Source of the DNA: Calendula officinalis
Lineage: Eukaryota > Streptophyta > Magnoliopsida > Asterales > Asteraceae
NCBI GenBank assembly: GCA_963853835.1
Contig: OY970824.1
Coordinates: forward strand, 67,598,884 to 67,662,883
Direction: 5' to 3'
DNA length: 64,000 nt
Numbering within the stretch: the first letter of the stretch is position 1; every line of letters starts with the position of its first letter. A program made the translations under genes and the position numbers. Shown here piece after piece: positions 32,955 through 45,900 of this stretch. The notes beneath the pieces are model-generated. The model worked only from the letters and a program-made list of their open reading frames with translations, searched no databases and had not been told where the DNA came from.

Positions 32955-35900
32955 TCATGAAATTGAAGTAGAATCTTGCGTCTTCTTACGTTTGGCTTCA
33001 GGTTCTTCATTGTTGTTAAGGATCCCATTAACTGTTTCTGGGCCCAAAAGAGAGGCGTGTTTGCTAGTGATGGTACGCCCGGCCCGTAACTTTGGGCCCC
33101 AATGCCTTTCTGGATTTGGAAGAAAACGTGCAACCTTTTTTGCTTGAGCCTTGCTAAGTGATGCAACCGCTCGAGCAAAATTAGCCTAGTGGACAGTTAA
33201 AAAAAAACAAAATTACCTTTTTGCCCATCTTCACCTTCTCAAACGCTAACTACTTTCTCTTTTCACAAAAAGGGTTATATATGTTTTAATCATAAATATT
33301 TTCTAAGGTGGTTTTATCCTAAAGTTTGGTTGACTTATTCTAAAATAAAAATATTTGCACCAAACTTTTTATAAGAATTTGTTATACCAAGGTTTTTAAT
33401 AACGTGATCAATAATAATAGTGTAACAAAGTTAAAAACATAACGGAAACACTTAGAAAAAAGTTTCGAAGATTAAACTGACTAATAAGTGAAAGTTGAAG
33501 GATTAAACCATATTTAACCCTAATAAAAGTTAAACCTCAACAAAATATGAAGGGTTAAACAAATTGCCAAAAAAAGTTGAAGGGTTAAAATGAAAATCAG
33601 TGAAAATTTGAGGATTAAAAGATAATTAACCCTTTTGACAATTGTTCATACTAATAAAGTGTACCTGAAGCATAGGTTCCTTGGCTAAGATCACAGTTCC
33701 AGAATGTTCTGGCGGTTGGGCTTTCACGGGATGATTCTTAACCTTAAAATCAACAAAAAAAAAAATTGATATCATCTTCAAGCATTAAAAATGCAATTTT
33801 AAATTTTTTTTAAAAAAAACTTACCCAACAACGCATAATATCCCATATAACTTCCATAGGAGCATCAGATTTCAACCCTAATGGATTCACATGAGTTCCA
33901 GAAATACGATATCCAGCATTTATTACAGCAGACCTATATATCACTGCAGAAGGAGATGTACACTTGAGTGTTGCACAGAGACTGTGCAAACTCAAGAACA
34001 GGGGCACATCTGGTAATTCCTAAAAAACCCAAATTCAGATAAATTTTCAACCTTTTTCTGTAGATTCAACCGGGATTATAGTCATACCTCTGAAATTGTA
34101 GTTAGGACAGCAGAAATTCGATCAAAAGCAGGATATTTTTCCTTATTTGATTTCACGCCTGCTAATATTGATGTCACCCAATCTTGATCATGTATAGGTG
34201 CTGACCAAATGGGCCCACCCATGTTATACTTTTTACCACAATCGCTGCATTCTTGGGAGACAGCTGGACCAAATCCCGGAAGATATCTCACACTAGTATT
34301 CTAAAAATTAAAAAAAAGTTATAAAAATTTCAAGATTTCTGTATGCCAACATAAAATATGGTTTTTATGGGATCAATTAATACCTTAGAGACGGTTCTTG
34401 CTAGTGGTTGAAGATGAAAAGAATCACAACCGATGCATTGATAAACATACGAAAGCTTTAATGGAGTGTTCTTCATTTCACTTGCTGACCTGTAAATGTA
34501 ATCGTCTCATAAGTCATAACTCTGAAAAATTAAAATATTTATAGATAGAGATACTTACGTATATATACGAACAAACACACGAACATAAAAATCCATCTGA
34601 ACAGATAACACCGGGACTATGTATCGCTTGTACCGATTTGCATGACTCTGTATTTGATAAATCCGATAAAAGATTTAATCAATCAATCGTTGCTTAAAAA
34701 AGGTTAAAATTAAAATCTATTTAAAATTTAAAAGATACCTCAATGCATGCAAGTAGGACCCGCAAAGCCATTTCATGGCAATATTTTGCCTTCAGTGGGT
34801 AGGAACCATATCTGACATATTAATTTAATTATTAAAAAAAAGTCGGACAAAAAGTGTTCGGGTCAACCCAATACGAGCCGGCACATTTTTTCCACCTATA
34901 ATATATTTTTCCTCAAAAAAATAAAAATATATACTTGGAATAACAAACTTCTCCATTGCCTCCACATAAAACTGCCATATCTGTTGCTGTACACATCAGC
35001 ATTCCTCCATCAGCAACTGACTGAACTGCAGAGTCTAGGAACACAGATGGTGAACCATAAGGATCAAGATCAACCTAAAAAACATCAAAATACAGTTACA
35101 ATCACAAAATTATAAGTTAATCATTAATATGTAATGTATGTAAATCATACCATATCAAATTCCTTTGGATGAGTAAGCATATATACTCGAGCATCAACAA
35201 GATTTGATTCCACCTTTTCACTTGCTACTGAACCGTTGAATTTAATATTTCTCCTACAAGCTTCAACAGATGCTACACAAAAATAAAAATAAATAAATAA
35301 TAATCATAAATAACAAAATGTAAAAGACCACCAACCTTTATCATTATCCAATGCCACAACTTGCCCGATTCCTTCTACTTCACGGGCATATCTTAAAGCT
35401 CTTAACCCGCTAGCTGATAACGCCTTTTTTATTTAAGAAAAATAAATAAATAATGTTTGTCGTATGGAAATAAATATTTAAATGTGAAAAATATGAAAAT
35501 AAAATTGAAACCTCGAGCACTCTAGGTGGCTTTGATTCCACTCGGGATTTTATGTTTTCTGGTTCTTCGCCATTTGGTTTTCCATTAGGAATAGAAGATC
35601 CATTTGGTGATTCTAATCCAGAATTATTGTCTTCTGACACCTTTAATGCTTTTTTCATTCTTTTAGACAAAAATGCTTCGTGTTCTTCTTTACGTTTTGA
35701 GATAAACGTTCTCAGAACAGCAATAGACATATCTCTATTGTTAACCTGCCGAATTTAATTTAGAAAACGTTACATTATGCAGATTCACCATATTTTTTTA
35801 ATATTCTTAATCTTGGATTAACATTGTATGTTAATTTACCTTTTTACCCAAAATCTCCCTAATCAAGCCCTGGTTATAGGATACCTATGTTAATTATTGA

Positions 35901-36188
35901 TGGTTTTTCAAGATTTCACACCCCAACCCCCTCCTACGGTAGCCCTACCTACATAATATGTACTATTGTAACATAAAGCAATGAACTTTAAACAAAAATA
36001 TCATCAAACAGCATATATCTAGTGATAATAAAATTGACCTGGGTTTTATTGTAAAAGACTTCATTCTTGGTGTGCATCAAAATCTCAGCTTCGCCTTCTT
36101 TAATGATGACGTAATCATTGATATCAAACGGTGTGGTGCTCTGCTGCTTCTCTTCCTCCCCTGTTTTTGATTCTTCGCCGCCTCCCAT
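32955..36188 (-). CDS. TRM1: tRNA (guanine26-N2)-dimethyltransferase TRM1
   Basis: SAM-dependent enzyme that makes N2,N2-dimethylguanosine at tRNA position 26. Twelve exons (minus): 36188-36039, 35745-35512, 35423-35336, 35272-35151, 35074-34935, 34811-34739, 34647-34559, 34489-34384, 34300-34088, 34019-33825, 33742-33665 and 33185-32955. All are GT-AG and the phases close to 572 residues. The N-terminus is acidic, then FDINDYVIIKEGEAEILMHT. SAM-binding block ALSASGLRALRYAREVEGIG starts at residue 129, motif IV DLDPYG at 200-205, CTATDMAVLCGG follows. Zinc-type pairs CIGC and CSDC lie downstream, then a basic tail EAKRKKTQ. Start M is from GGGEESK-type leader; no lesion seen. Confidence 0.93.
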
Positions 36189-37954
36189 GTTATTATGCTC
36201 CTCCTGATACGGCGGCCGGAGTTACTGGCGGCGGTGTAAGAGAGAGCAGGGCTTGCAAAGTGGTGGCGGTGCTGCTGATATTTTATATTTCGAGCGATTG
36301 GGAAAGAAGCAGGGGCACGTAGGGCAGTTTATTAACCGCTCTGGACTCAATGGTCAAAAACCCTATTTTTTTGGTTTCAGATTTCTTGCCCATTTGAATT
36401 CTCGAAATAGCTGCATAAATATTAAATGGACAAAACCCATATTAAATACGAACGTGCCTTTCAATTACGGGAAATCAAGAAAAATAACATAAAGATGCTT
36501 ATTGATTTTATAATAATGGATTTTAGATTCTTTGTTGGTGAGGGAATTCTCATAGTTAATATAAATCTGTAACTAAAATTGTCCAAAATTTTGAATACAT
36601 GAAACCATTAAATCATGGGAATTAATTTTTAAGTTGTTGTTGTTTGTATGTGTTAGTTTATAGAAGTATTGTTTACTTTTATCCAATTAAAGATATTCTT
36701 GTATAAATATAAATTATAAATATATGGCGAGATAATGCAATAATAATAATCGTACACCTTTAGTTAAGACTTAAGGGACTTGTTAGTAAAGGTTGCATAG
36801 TTTGGGGGCGGTTTTAGCACTTCATAATTTCACTTCCAGAGTGGAAACAGAACAGCAATTGCGATAAGGCTAGAATGGTTTACCAATTTGCTTATTCGAA
36901 AGTGGAAACACGAAATCATGTTGGAACACATAACAGCAAGTGAAGTTGCCGGTTATGGAAACACGAAATCATGTTGGAACACACGAAGATCGATTCATTC
37001 ATCTCTGCTTCCCAACGCAGGTAAATTGAACTGTAAATGTTCTCAATTTATGGATTCAATTTTGAAGCTTTCTCATCCGGGTTTGTTTGATGAATTTCAT
37101 GTTAGTAATCAGAAAATCCCTACAAGCAATTTTTATCTATACAAAGCAAATTCATCACAAATGACAAAATGGGAGGGGTAAAATGTAAAATGTGTTAAAA
37201 GTAAAGGAATGGTATGATTGTCATTTGGGATGAATTTGCTCTGCATGGATAAAAGTTGCTCTGTACGAATCAGCTCCCTTTTTATTTTAGGGTAGTTGTA
37301 GGGATTTTCTGAGTTACCCGATTTCCTTTAGATCCTTACCTTTATCATAGGTTTGTTAACGACTTTCCATCTTTAATATTTGTTATAAATTGGCACAATT
37401 CAGAGTAATCACCACGAAAAATTGAATTATTTCCTACTAAATTTTCTTACTGCACATAAAATAATTGATGAAATTTATTTATTCTATTTCCTAATCTCAT
37501 CCTTTAAGATTTCTATTTGTATTGACCAAATACATAAGAAGATAAGTAAGAACAGTTAGTAGGAAACAATATCATCTCTCAGTCGGCATATTGTTTCAAC
37601 TTGATTATGTTTCAGTTAATTCTTTTTTGAAAGAAAAAAAAAATTGTCTTGTTAGAGACATAGTACAACCCAAAGCGGCCTAATTCAAAGTATATGGATA
37701 TGATTAGTAGAGAGCAATATTTATTAATATATAGTAATTTCACCCCAAATGATAATTATGTCTTTTTTTTTCCTTTTATCAAATTTTGCAGTTCACCCCT
37801 CCCTTATAAGGGGTTTGACTATCATTTGATATAAAATTGTTTTACATGGATAAAAATTGTTCTGTAATAATCACCTATCAAAGGTATTATTCATTATGCC
37901 CCCAATGTTTGAGTCTAATTTACTGGTATAGCTTTCTAACATTTGACCGATTAG
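36189..37954. other. TRM1 promoter side and unassigned DNA
   Basis: About 36189-36350 is GC-rich, probably TRM1 leader and promoter. A 26-bp direct repeat (GGAAACACGAAATCATGTTG...) occurs at about 36904 and 36957. An open stretch near 36985-37180 (KLNCKCSQFMDSILKLSHPG) might be a first exon of the zinc-finger-like exon at 37955, but no start codon and donor pair convinced me. Confidence 0.35.
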
Positions 37955-38193
37955 GTATGTGGAAATGCGGTGATCTAAGGTTGATCGCGTGCTCAAATTG
38001 CAAAGGTTCTGGATCACTCAAACAAGGTGGCATAGTTAGTTTCGGGCCTTTAGATGAAGTTTCTTTTGTAGGCAACTCAAAAACGAGTTCGTTACCATGC
38101 CCCGAGTGCTGTAAAGAATTAATTTACAACTTGATTGGTTTAGTTTCCAAATTTTGCTTAAAATCTCCCATTGTAATTATCGATTACTCATAA
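37955..38193 (+). CDS. Possible exon of a small Cys-rich (DnaJ zinc-finger-like) protein
   Basis: After an acceptor-like ATTAG at 37950-37954 the frame reads MWKCGDLRLIACSNCKGSGS and later LPCPECC. The C-x2-C-x-G-x-G spacing resembles one half of the cysteine-rich domain found in DnaJ and in small plastid zinc-finger proteins of plants. The second CxxC pair is present but the overall repeat is incomplete. I do not know the gene. It may be the last exon of a two- or three-exon gene starting near 37000, or a pseudogene. Confidence 0.4.
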
Positions 38194-38974
38194 ACATAAA
38201 TAGCTGTAAATCCGGTGAAATCGCATAACAACATAGTTAAAGGCATATGAAGATGGGCTTTGGCCCCGTGATGTCCACTTTATGCTGCATCTATCATAAA
38301 ACGCTACTTTTTACATGTTGATACACAAAAATAATACATCAATTTATAAGAAAAATGATAAATTAATTTAAAAATATTTGTTCCTAAATAATTAATTTCC
38401 TATGAATGAATGTTTACCTCCCAAACTTTCTCGGGACAAAGAAGATCAAAGATTCCTCATATATGGTGACCATATGAAGTATTTATTTTCCACATACAAA
38501 AGCATCTAGCCTTTCATGTCGAGTCACTTCAACTTTCAAACTAAAGGTCCTTTTCATTTATCCAAATGGTTTATAACAAAATTGACACAATTTATGTATT
38601 ATTCACATTCTTTTTGAAGTAGACATCATATTTGAAACAAGTTCGTAAATAAAAAAAATCTTAGGTTTAATATTTAATTATGAGTAAAAAAGTTCAAATT
38701 GTGGCTACAAACGCATCCATACTGATTTCAGGCTATCTACAAAGCAAGTGGTTATCCTATGATTAATTGACACATAAAATGAGTCGGAACTCATGTTAAA
38801 AAATAATACAATTCTCTAATCTCTATTTTATGGATATATCAATTCTTTTAATGTACTATATTTTAATTAATTAAATGTATTGTAATAATCCATCTTGAAA
38901 TATACGATAACCATAAAAATGAATGTAAGTTATTAAGAAGCGAGTATCATAAAAATTTCGGCATAAAAGAAACT
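38194..38974. other. Intergenic DNA, nothing recognised
   Basis: AT-rich, no ORF or repeat structure that I can support. Confidence 0.35.
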
Positions 38975-40290
38975 AAGGTGCTGTTTGTTTTTTCAGAACA
39001 AAAAGATCTGCTGTCTGCGGACCACATCTGCCAGCTGCTGCAGCTTCAGAGATGGACCAAAGGTCTGCAATCTGCAATAAAACTGTTGTTTGTTTTTTAA
39101 CATCTGCAGACTAATTAAATAAACTGAAATTTAAAATATATCCATCTTACAACATTGAAATAATCCATACATTGCAAAAACAATTTGTTTATTCTATCTT
39201 GCAATTTGTTTACAATTTTATTTTATTTTATTTATTTTTTGTCAAATTCTTGCGAAAGTTTTCAATTTAACAAATAATGATTTAAAATATACTCCATCTT
39301 GAATCCATACATTGCCAAAGTTTTTTTTTTTCCCCAAAGTTTTCAATAATCAATTTATACATAACAACATCAATGAAATCCAATCCAATTTCTACATAAT
39401 CAAATAACAATAATACTCTTAGGGATGTTTGGTTCAAAGTAGGTAATGGAGAAGAGTAATATAATAGGAATTCTAATGAATATAATGAGCATTTCTTAGT
39501 ATTCACTTGACCATTAATGTTGTTTGGTTTATCAAGTATTTAATATGTGCATACATAAGATTAATATTAAAAGAAAATAAAAAATATGTTTATATATATA
39601 ATAAATATTAATTAAGATAATAATATTATACATTAATATAATAATAATATATATTAATATAATAATGATAGTATTAATTAATATATTAATATTATATTAT
39701 ATTTATATATAATAGTAATATATATAATTTAAATATAATTATATATAATTTGAATACATTTTAATACAATAATATTTATAATTTAAATCTAATAATATAT
39801 CTTATTATATAATAATATAATAATATTATATATTAATATAATAATAATATTAATTAATATATAATAATAATATTAATTAATAAAAAAATAATATTAACTA
39901 ATATAATAATATTATATATTAACATAATAATAAAATATATTAATATAATAATAAAATTAATCAATATATAATAATATTAATTAATATAATAATAATAATA
40001 TTAATTAATATAATAATATTATACATTAACATAATAATAATATATACTAATATAATAATATATATTAATATAATAATAATATTAATTAAGTTTGGAGATG
40101 TTTTTTTTAAATTTGGAAGACCCAAAAAGCTAATGCCCAAGTCTTCCTGTGGAAAACCTTAGGCAGACACAATAAGATCTGCGGGCTTCCGAAAAACAAA
40201 CATCTGCGCAAGCCTTTTTCTACGCGTGGTCTGCGCCACGAAGATAAAAAACCACAGAAAGACATTTTGTCAAAAAACAAACAGCACCTA
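38975..40290. mobile_element. hAT-like non-autonomous element with an AT-rich core
   Basis: The ends form an inverted repeat: AGGTGCTGTTTGTTTTTT on the left and AAAAAACAAACAGCACCT at 40272-40289 on the right. Each inner arm is rich in CTGCAG/TCTGCG words (38985-39110 and 40155-40245). The core 39540-40090 is almost only A and T (TAATATAATAATATTA repeats). No 8-bp duplication is obvious, so the hAT assignment rests on the TIR style. A separate GATGTTTGGTTCAAAG start near 39424 may be a second nested element. Confidence 0.5.
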
Positions 40291-40809
40291 AATGTTGCAA
40301 TTAAAGACACATGGCGGATAATTGTTTTTTCGTTTCTAAAACATATTTTGAATTTCTAGAAACAATTTTAGTATCAACATGATTGTTTATAAAGGACTAG
40401 GATAAAACCCGCGCGATGCGGCGGGCTGCGAACTATATAAACCTGGCGATTAAAAGTCCATTGGTTACATATTTTTATAACGAATACAATATATAATCAT
40501 AAACTGTGTATACAATAGAGGTAAAAAGCAAGAATTAGCATTGTCGTTGAAATGTTGTTTGGTTACATGTTTTGATATATAGTAGGGTACACGCGCAAAT
40601 GAGGCGGCGGGTACACTGATACATCTATTACGCGACGATGTTGATGGTGTTCGTGTACATATTTTTGTATAACGATTATTATACAATTGACTGATAGTTG
40701 GGAATGAAATATGCATAAAACTACATTGAAAACTTATCGGCGTTTAAAATTTGTTAAATTACATGTTTTGAAAAAAAAAATCATAAATGGGGAAGAATTA
40801 TCACGTATA

Positions 40810-41104
40810 TTATCCATCATGTAAGACCTCTCGATACACCACATTTGCTGTGTAAACACCGTCAACATTAAATTGTTTTGCTGGAGTTACCAATACTTTT
40901 GTCGTATGCCGTGAAATTCCTCTTGACAAGGCAACGTAAAGTTGCCCATGCGAGAACACTGATTCCGGAAGATAAACGCCGACGTTTGGAATTGTTTGTC
41001 CTTGGGCTTTGTTGATTGTCATAGCGAAGCTTAGCCGAACCGGAAACTGTTTTCTTTTCAACTTGAAAATAAGATGGGGGGATAATGGCTGCGAATTTGT
41101 GTCT
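40810..41104 (-). pseudogene. Helitron Pif1-like helicase, C-terminal fragment
   Basis: The frame contains FKLKRKQFPVRLSFAMTINK, AQGQTIPNVGVYLP and HGQLYVALSR, the last helicase motifs (V/VI region) of the Helitron RepHel protein, ending at TAA 40812-40810. The Rep domain and helicase motifs I-IV are missing. A possible first exon (MSLITQYGASVLQPLPRPTQ) with a GT donor lies at 41479-41411, and a related open stretch (YKCKCVRVEYVWLDHKH) at about 41160-41300, but I could not join them by clean splice sites. Confidence 0.8.
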
Positions 41105-41845
41105 CTGAAAATAAATGATTAGTAGTTAAAATCAAAAATAAAAAATAGTATCTTAATTAGTAAAAGTTAGAAATCTGTCAAGCAGGAACAAATATAGTTT
41201 GTTATGTTTGTGGTCAAGCCAAACATATTCAACGCGAACACATTTGCATTTGTACCACAAATGTGGATTCAAGAGGTCTTCAAAGTTTTCAACAGGTTCG
41301 TATCCATCAAAATTTTTTGAAAGAGGAAAAACAAAATTTTAGTTAACACAGAATTTATGATTGTACAGTAAGTAATTGTAAGTCTGAATTTAGTTAAATA
41401 GACGAGTTACCTCTAATTCTTGTGTAGGTCGTGGAAGTGGTTGAAGCACTGAAGCACCATATTGGGTAATTAAAGACATTTTTAGGTTCTATTCGTTTGT
41501 ATGCTGCACAACAACTCCATCGTTAGTTGATGGAGTATATATATAGGTTAAAAAAAACGTAGAATTCAATATGTATTTAATATTTAAAAAAACGTAAATC
41601 AAAATATTTAGTATCTGCTTATTTAATATTCAATATGTATTTATTATTTAAAAAACGTACATCCAAAAAAACGTTGAATTTAAAATGTAAATCAATGTGT
41701 GTTTTGTTTGTAAACGGTTTTATAATTTTGGAAGGACAATAAATGCGAAATTTTAATGTAGGCAGTTGACTCTTATGAGTTATTTCTAAAAGCGGAGTTA
41801 TTGGTATATTAATGGAAGTTATCAAAAGAATAACAAAAAACCACA

Positions 41846-41900
41846 TGGTCCAGTGGTTATCATGTTGCTTGTTTTCCATAAGGTCTTGAGTTCAAATCTC
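41846..41900 (+). other. tRNA-like promoter module inside Helitron B
   Basis: TGGTCCAGTGG resembles a Pol III box A, and GAGTTCAAATCTC (41888-41900) a box B, at tRNA-like spacing. No cloverleaf or poly-A tail can be supported, so it is not a tRNA gene. Confidence 0.4.
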
Positions 41901-42017
41901 AGGTAAGGCATTTTTATTTTTATTTTAAAGGGTGTTTGAACATTGCTAAAAATGGAAGTGTTGAAAATTCAGACTTCCTCTTTTAGAAATGTCTTTTTAA
42001 AGTAGTATAGATATAGA

Positions 42018-42954
42018 TATAGAGCTATATTTTCTCAAATGCGTTAGATTCAACATCCTTTTTAGTTTTTAGAGTAAGTTGCGGAAATTTTCTATGTGAT
42101 ATCCCATATTCTTGCATTTTCTGTTCTTAGGGTTTTTATCGAGATTTTTGTGTTTGTAGTTTTCATATTTCTTTCATTAATCCCCCTTTTTTTTACCATT
42201 AAATCCTATCACATGCCAAACATCTTTTTCATTTCTCACCGTCTAAATAACAGAAGTTGTATGTATTCTTTCATTTCTTTCACGTTTTGTTCTTAAACTT
42301 TGTTTTTCAGTCTTTTTACCACCCAATTTTTTTTTGAATATACAATGAAACATGCCCAAAAAAATAAATTGTGTGAGACAATAAGAATGTTGTATTATAT
42401 TTACTAGATTAGATGGGTGAACAAAGCAAAAATATAACAAAGTATAAAATTTCAATGTAACAGTAAACCCCAAACTAAAAGATGCTGTACGGACAAATAA
42501 TGAAAGGTAAAAAAATACTCTTAAATGAAATTAGCCTGTCATCACTCGACACGTTTGATGACCATTGAAAAATGGTGACAAATGATAGAAATCTACGCGC
42601 TCATAGATAGTTGAATCCTAATCACGCGCTTCATTGCAAGTGGCTATACACTCATCTTTTTATGTTTGCTTGTGTTTATGAATTCAACAAATAGGTTAAA
42701 AAGCTTGAAGCTAAGTACACCATCCCCAAATTTCATATTTTTCTGTTCTAACAAAAATCTTGAACCCTAAAAACCAAAAAATTCACATCTCTGTTTTTGT
42801 GTTTTTTTTCTATCTTTTTCACTCATCTTTACAGAATTCCTAAAAAGATACAATCTTTTTATAAAAAAAATTGATTTTTTTCATGTGGGTATCAAGATTT
42901 TGGATCAAATAAAGAGAAGAAAAAACTTTGTTGCAGGTGGGAAAATAAGAAATA
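42018..42954 (+). promoter_or_regulatory. Upstream region of the SEP-like MADS-box gene
   Basis: AT-rich with a T-rich leader (42780-42870) before the ATG at 42955. I did not find a CArG box that stands out. Helitron B ends about 940 bp upstream of the start codon. Confidence 0.4.
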
Positions 42955-45900
42955 ATGGGTAGGGGAAGAGTGGAATTAAAGAGGATAGAAAACAAGATCA
43001 ATAGGCAGGTGACTTTTGCTAAAAGAAGAAATGGGGTTATGAAGAAAGCTTATGAGCTTTCTGTTCTTTGTGATGCTGAAGTTGCTCTCATCATCTTCTC
43101 TACTCGTGGAAAACTCTATGAGTTTTGCAGCACTTCAAAGTACTTTCTCTCTCTAGATCTCTCTTTCTCTCTCTAACTCTTTATCTTTTGTTTGTTGATT
43201 TGACGATATGGATTTGATTAGTTGTTTCTGTTTGAGCTAAAAGTTTAAAGCTTTGGTCATTTACAAGAAAATTTCTCATGTAGGGTTAGAGTTAGGCTTT
43301 TCAGTTTTGATCTGCCGGTTTATGATCCAAATCTTCTAATGTCAGTATTATTCAGTATAAAGCTAATAGAATCACAAAGGAAATGCGTGAAAATAGTTAA
43401 ATAGAACCAGGATCCAAGAAGATTTAATTAATTATCTTGATTAGTCTAAATTAGTTGATAGGTTAAACTAGTTTTTGTTGCATGATTTTAGACTTCATAT
43501 TAATAGAAAACGAAACATTTTACGGGTTTTAGTTGAAATGATTCAATTAATCAGTAAATTAGGAAATTATCCTTGTCTTCTACATGAATTTCTGTTGAAT
43601 TATAGTGTAGGTTTAACTAACTTACGGTTTTTAGTTAAATCCTTAAGATTTGGGCACCCCTTGTTCTTAACTAACTTTTTTTTGGAAGCATACAATATTG
43701 GCTCATATGTTTCAAAGACGAAGTGATGATTACATCTTAATTTGTCTTTTTCTTTATTTAACTTGATGTAACTTGCATTTGGATTAGTATAGAGGATTAC
43801 TATAAAAGCATGAATGACTTTCTTGCTTATTTGAAAATCATTGTCATAAATTAGTTTCTCCATGTTCACTTTGTATAATTCTAAGGCAACATACTATTGT
43901 TTGGTCATATAATTAATCCTAGGTGAATGATATTTAGTCCTATCATGTCATTTGGTCATACTCATAGTCCTACCCACTTGATAGGATGACATGTGTAATC
44001 TATCATTCTATCTCTTAATATTATCTCTTGATTTTGATATATGTGTTCATCTAACAGATAAGACTATGATCAGGACCAAATGGTAGAACTAAATATCATT
44101 ACTCTTAATCCTACGTTTCTTGATTCCTAAACCTTTGTCAAGGGACGTTGGTAGTCCATTTATCGTGTTGTATATAAGTAACGATTGATCAGCGTATACT
44201 TGTCGGTTGATATTGCATCATAGGTTGTTGAAAATTTGATGTGGGAAGTAATTTAAATACTGTACAAACTACTTATTTGTACATAAATCAAGATACACGT
44301 ACAAAGCGAACTAACCTACTTTGGAACTCGGAGAGACCTAGAAGCACATTTGGAGCAAGGGGGGTGTTTGGATTAGGTTTACATACAATCTAGTATTAAC
44401 TATTACGTTATATAAATACAATTAGCTAGTTATCCAAAGTTCCAAACTACGTATGGCTTAATTAGCAACTTATTTATATTTAAGGTATTTGTTCAGAAAT
44501 AACTAATTAAAATACACATTAATCAAGTCTAGAATCTACATATTTATAAATTTTTTGATTTTATATAAGGAAAACTAGAGTTAATTATAAAGTATTGATA
44601 ATGATAACTGTCTTTCAAAAAGGATTTAATGCATAAAATGGCCGGTTGTATATTCTTATCAAAACCATAAGAAAATAAACGTAATTCAATTGATGGGCCG
44701 TAAAATCTCTCATGAATTGATATTATTCTATGGATAATATTCGTCTAGAAACCAAGTCTATACCTGTATAAACTTGCTAGATGCCATGCTGGCCGATTGG
44801 ATGCCTATAAAGAAAATGTTATAAAAAAGGCAAGAATATTAAGCTAGCCCTTATTTATACTGTATTAAATAATATCCTTCAAATAATACTTTAAACACGA
44901 AAGAATGTTCAGAGAATGAGAATAATGTGCATTAAGCTAGGGCTTAATATGATGATTGATGATATAAGTTGTCATTCATGATTATAATCCTTAATCAATT
45001 CAATTAACTACTTACAAACCTGAATTGATGTTTGAAAATTAAAATTAATTTCAGCATGCTGAAGATGATTGAAAGGTACCAAAATTGCACTTATGGTTCA
45101 ATCGAAATCGGCTCATCAACCGCCAATGCAGAGGTAGCTTTCATAATTTCAAGCTAGCTTAATCAAACTAATTAATATCCTGAAATTTGTATTTCTTAAT
45201 TAGCAAAAAAGGAGTACATAAAACTAAAAGCCAAATACGAGTCCCTACAACAATATCAAAGGCAAGTCTCATACCGTTATAATTTACAACTGCATTAATG
45301 ATGCTTACAACATTTGTATCTATATGACAGGCAAATTTTCGGGGAGGACCTGGAACCACTAAGTCTTAAGGAACTCGAACAACTAGAACGACAACTTGAT
45401 TCCACTTTGAAGCAAATCCGATCCATCAGGGTAAAATTTTGTGGATGTTTTATTAAATCTATGTTTTTAAGTTGATATAATCTTGTAATTATTGATGCAG
45501 ACAGAATCAATGTTGGATCGGCTTTCTGAACTTCAAGTTAAGGTAATATTTTAATGAGTTTATATATATTCTTCTGATGATGACAAATTGTCTACGAAAT
45601 GACAGGAAAGGATGTGGGTTGAAGCTAACAAAGATTTGCAGAATAAGGTAATTAATGACATCTAAATTACTCGTAAAAAAGAAATATTATAATGTATTCA
45701 ATAACTAATAAATCTCTTGTTTTAGCAGCTTGAAGAGGTTTATGCAGAAAATCAAGCAGGGCCATCATGGGCAGGACGTGTTAACTGCTGTTCATATGAA
45801 CAACAACATCATCATCATCCTCAATCTCAGGATTTCTTTCAGCCGTTAGATTGCAATCCCAATTTGCAAATTGGGTAATCGCTTATTTATTTAACGTTTA

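Larger units (their letters stand above)
40397..42017 (-). mobile_element. Helitron B, degenerate, with helicase C-terminal fragment
   Basis: On the minus strand the 5' end is TCTATATCTATACTACTTTA after an A (about 42017), and the 3' end is a GC hairpin (40408-40425) followed by CTAG and T (40400-40396). This is the plant Helitron layout. Length about 1.6 kb. It carries only the end of the Rep/helicase gene plus short upstream exon-like pieces, and a tRNA-like box A/B pair at 41846-41900. Confidence 0.75.

Noticed and set aside
41846..41900. tRNA gene
   Set aside because: Box A and B resemble tRNA promoters but no acceptor stem or cloverleaf can be formed.
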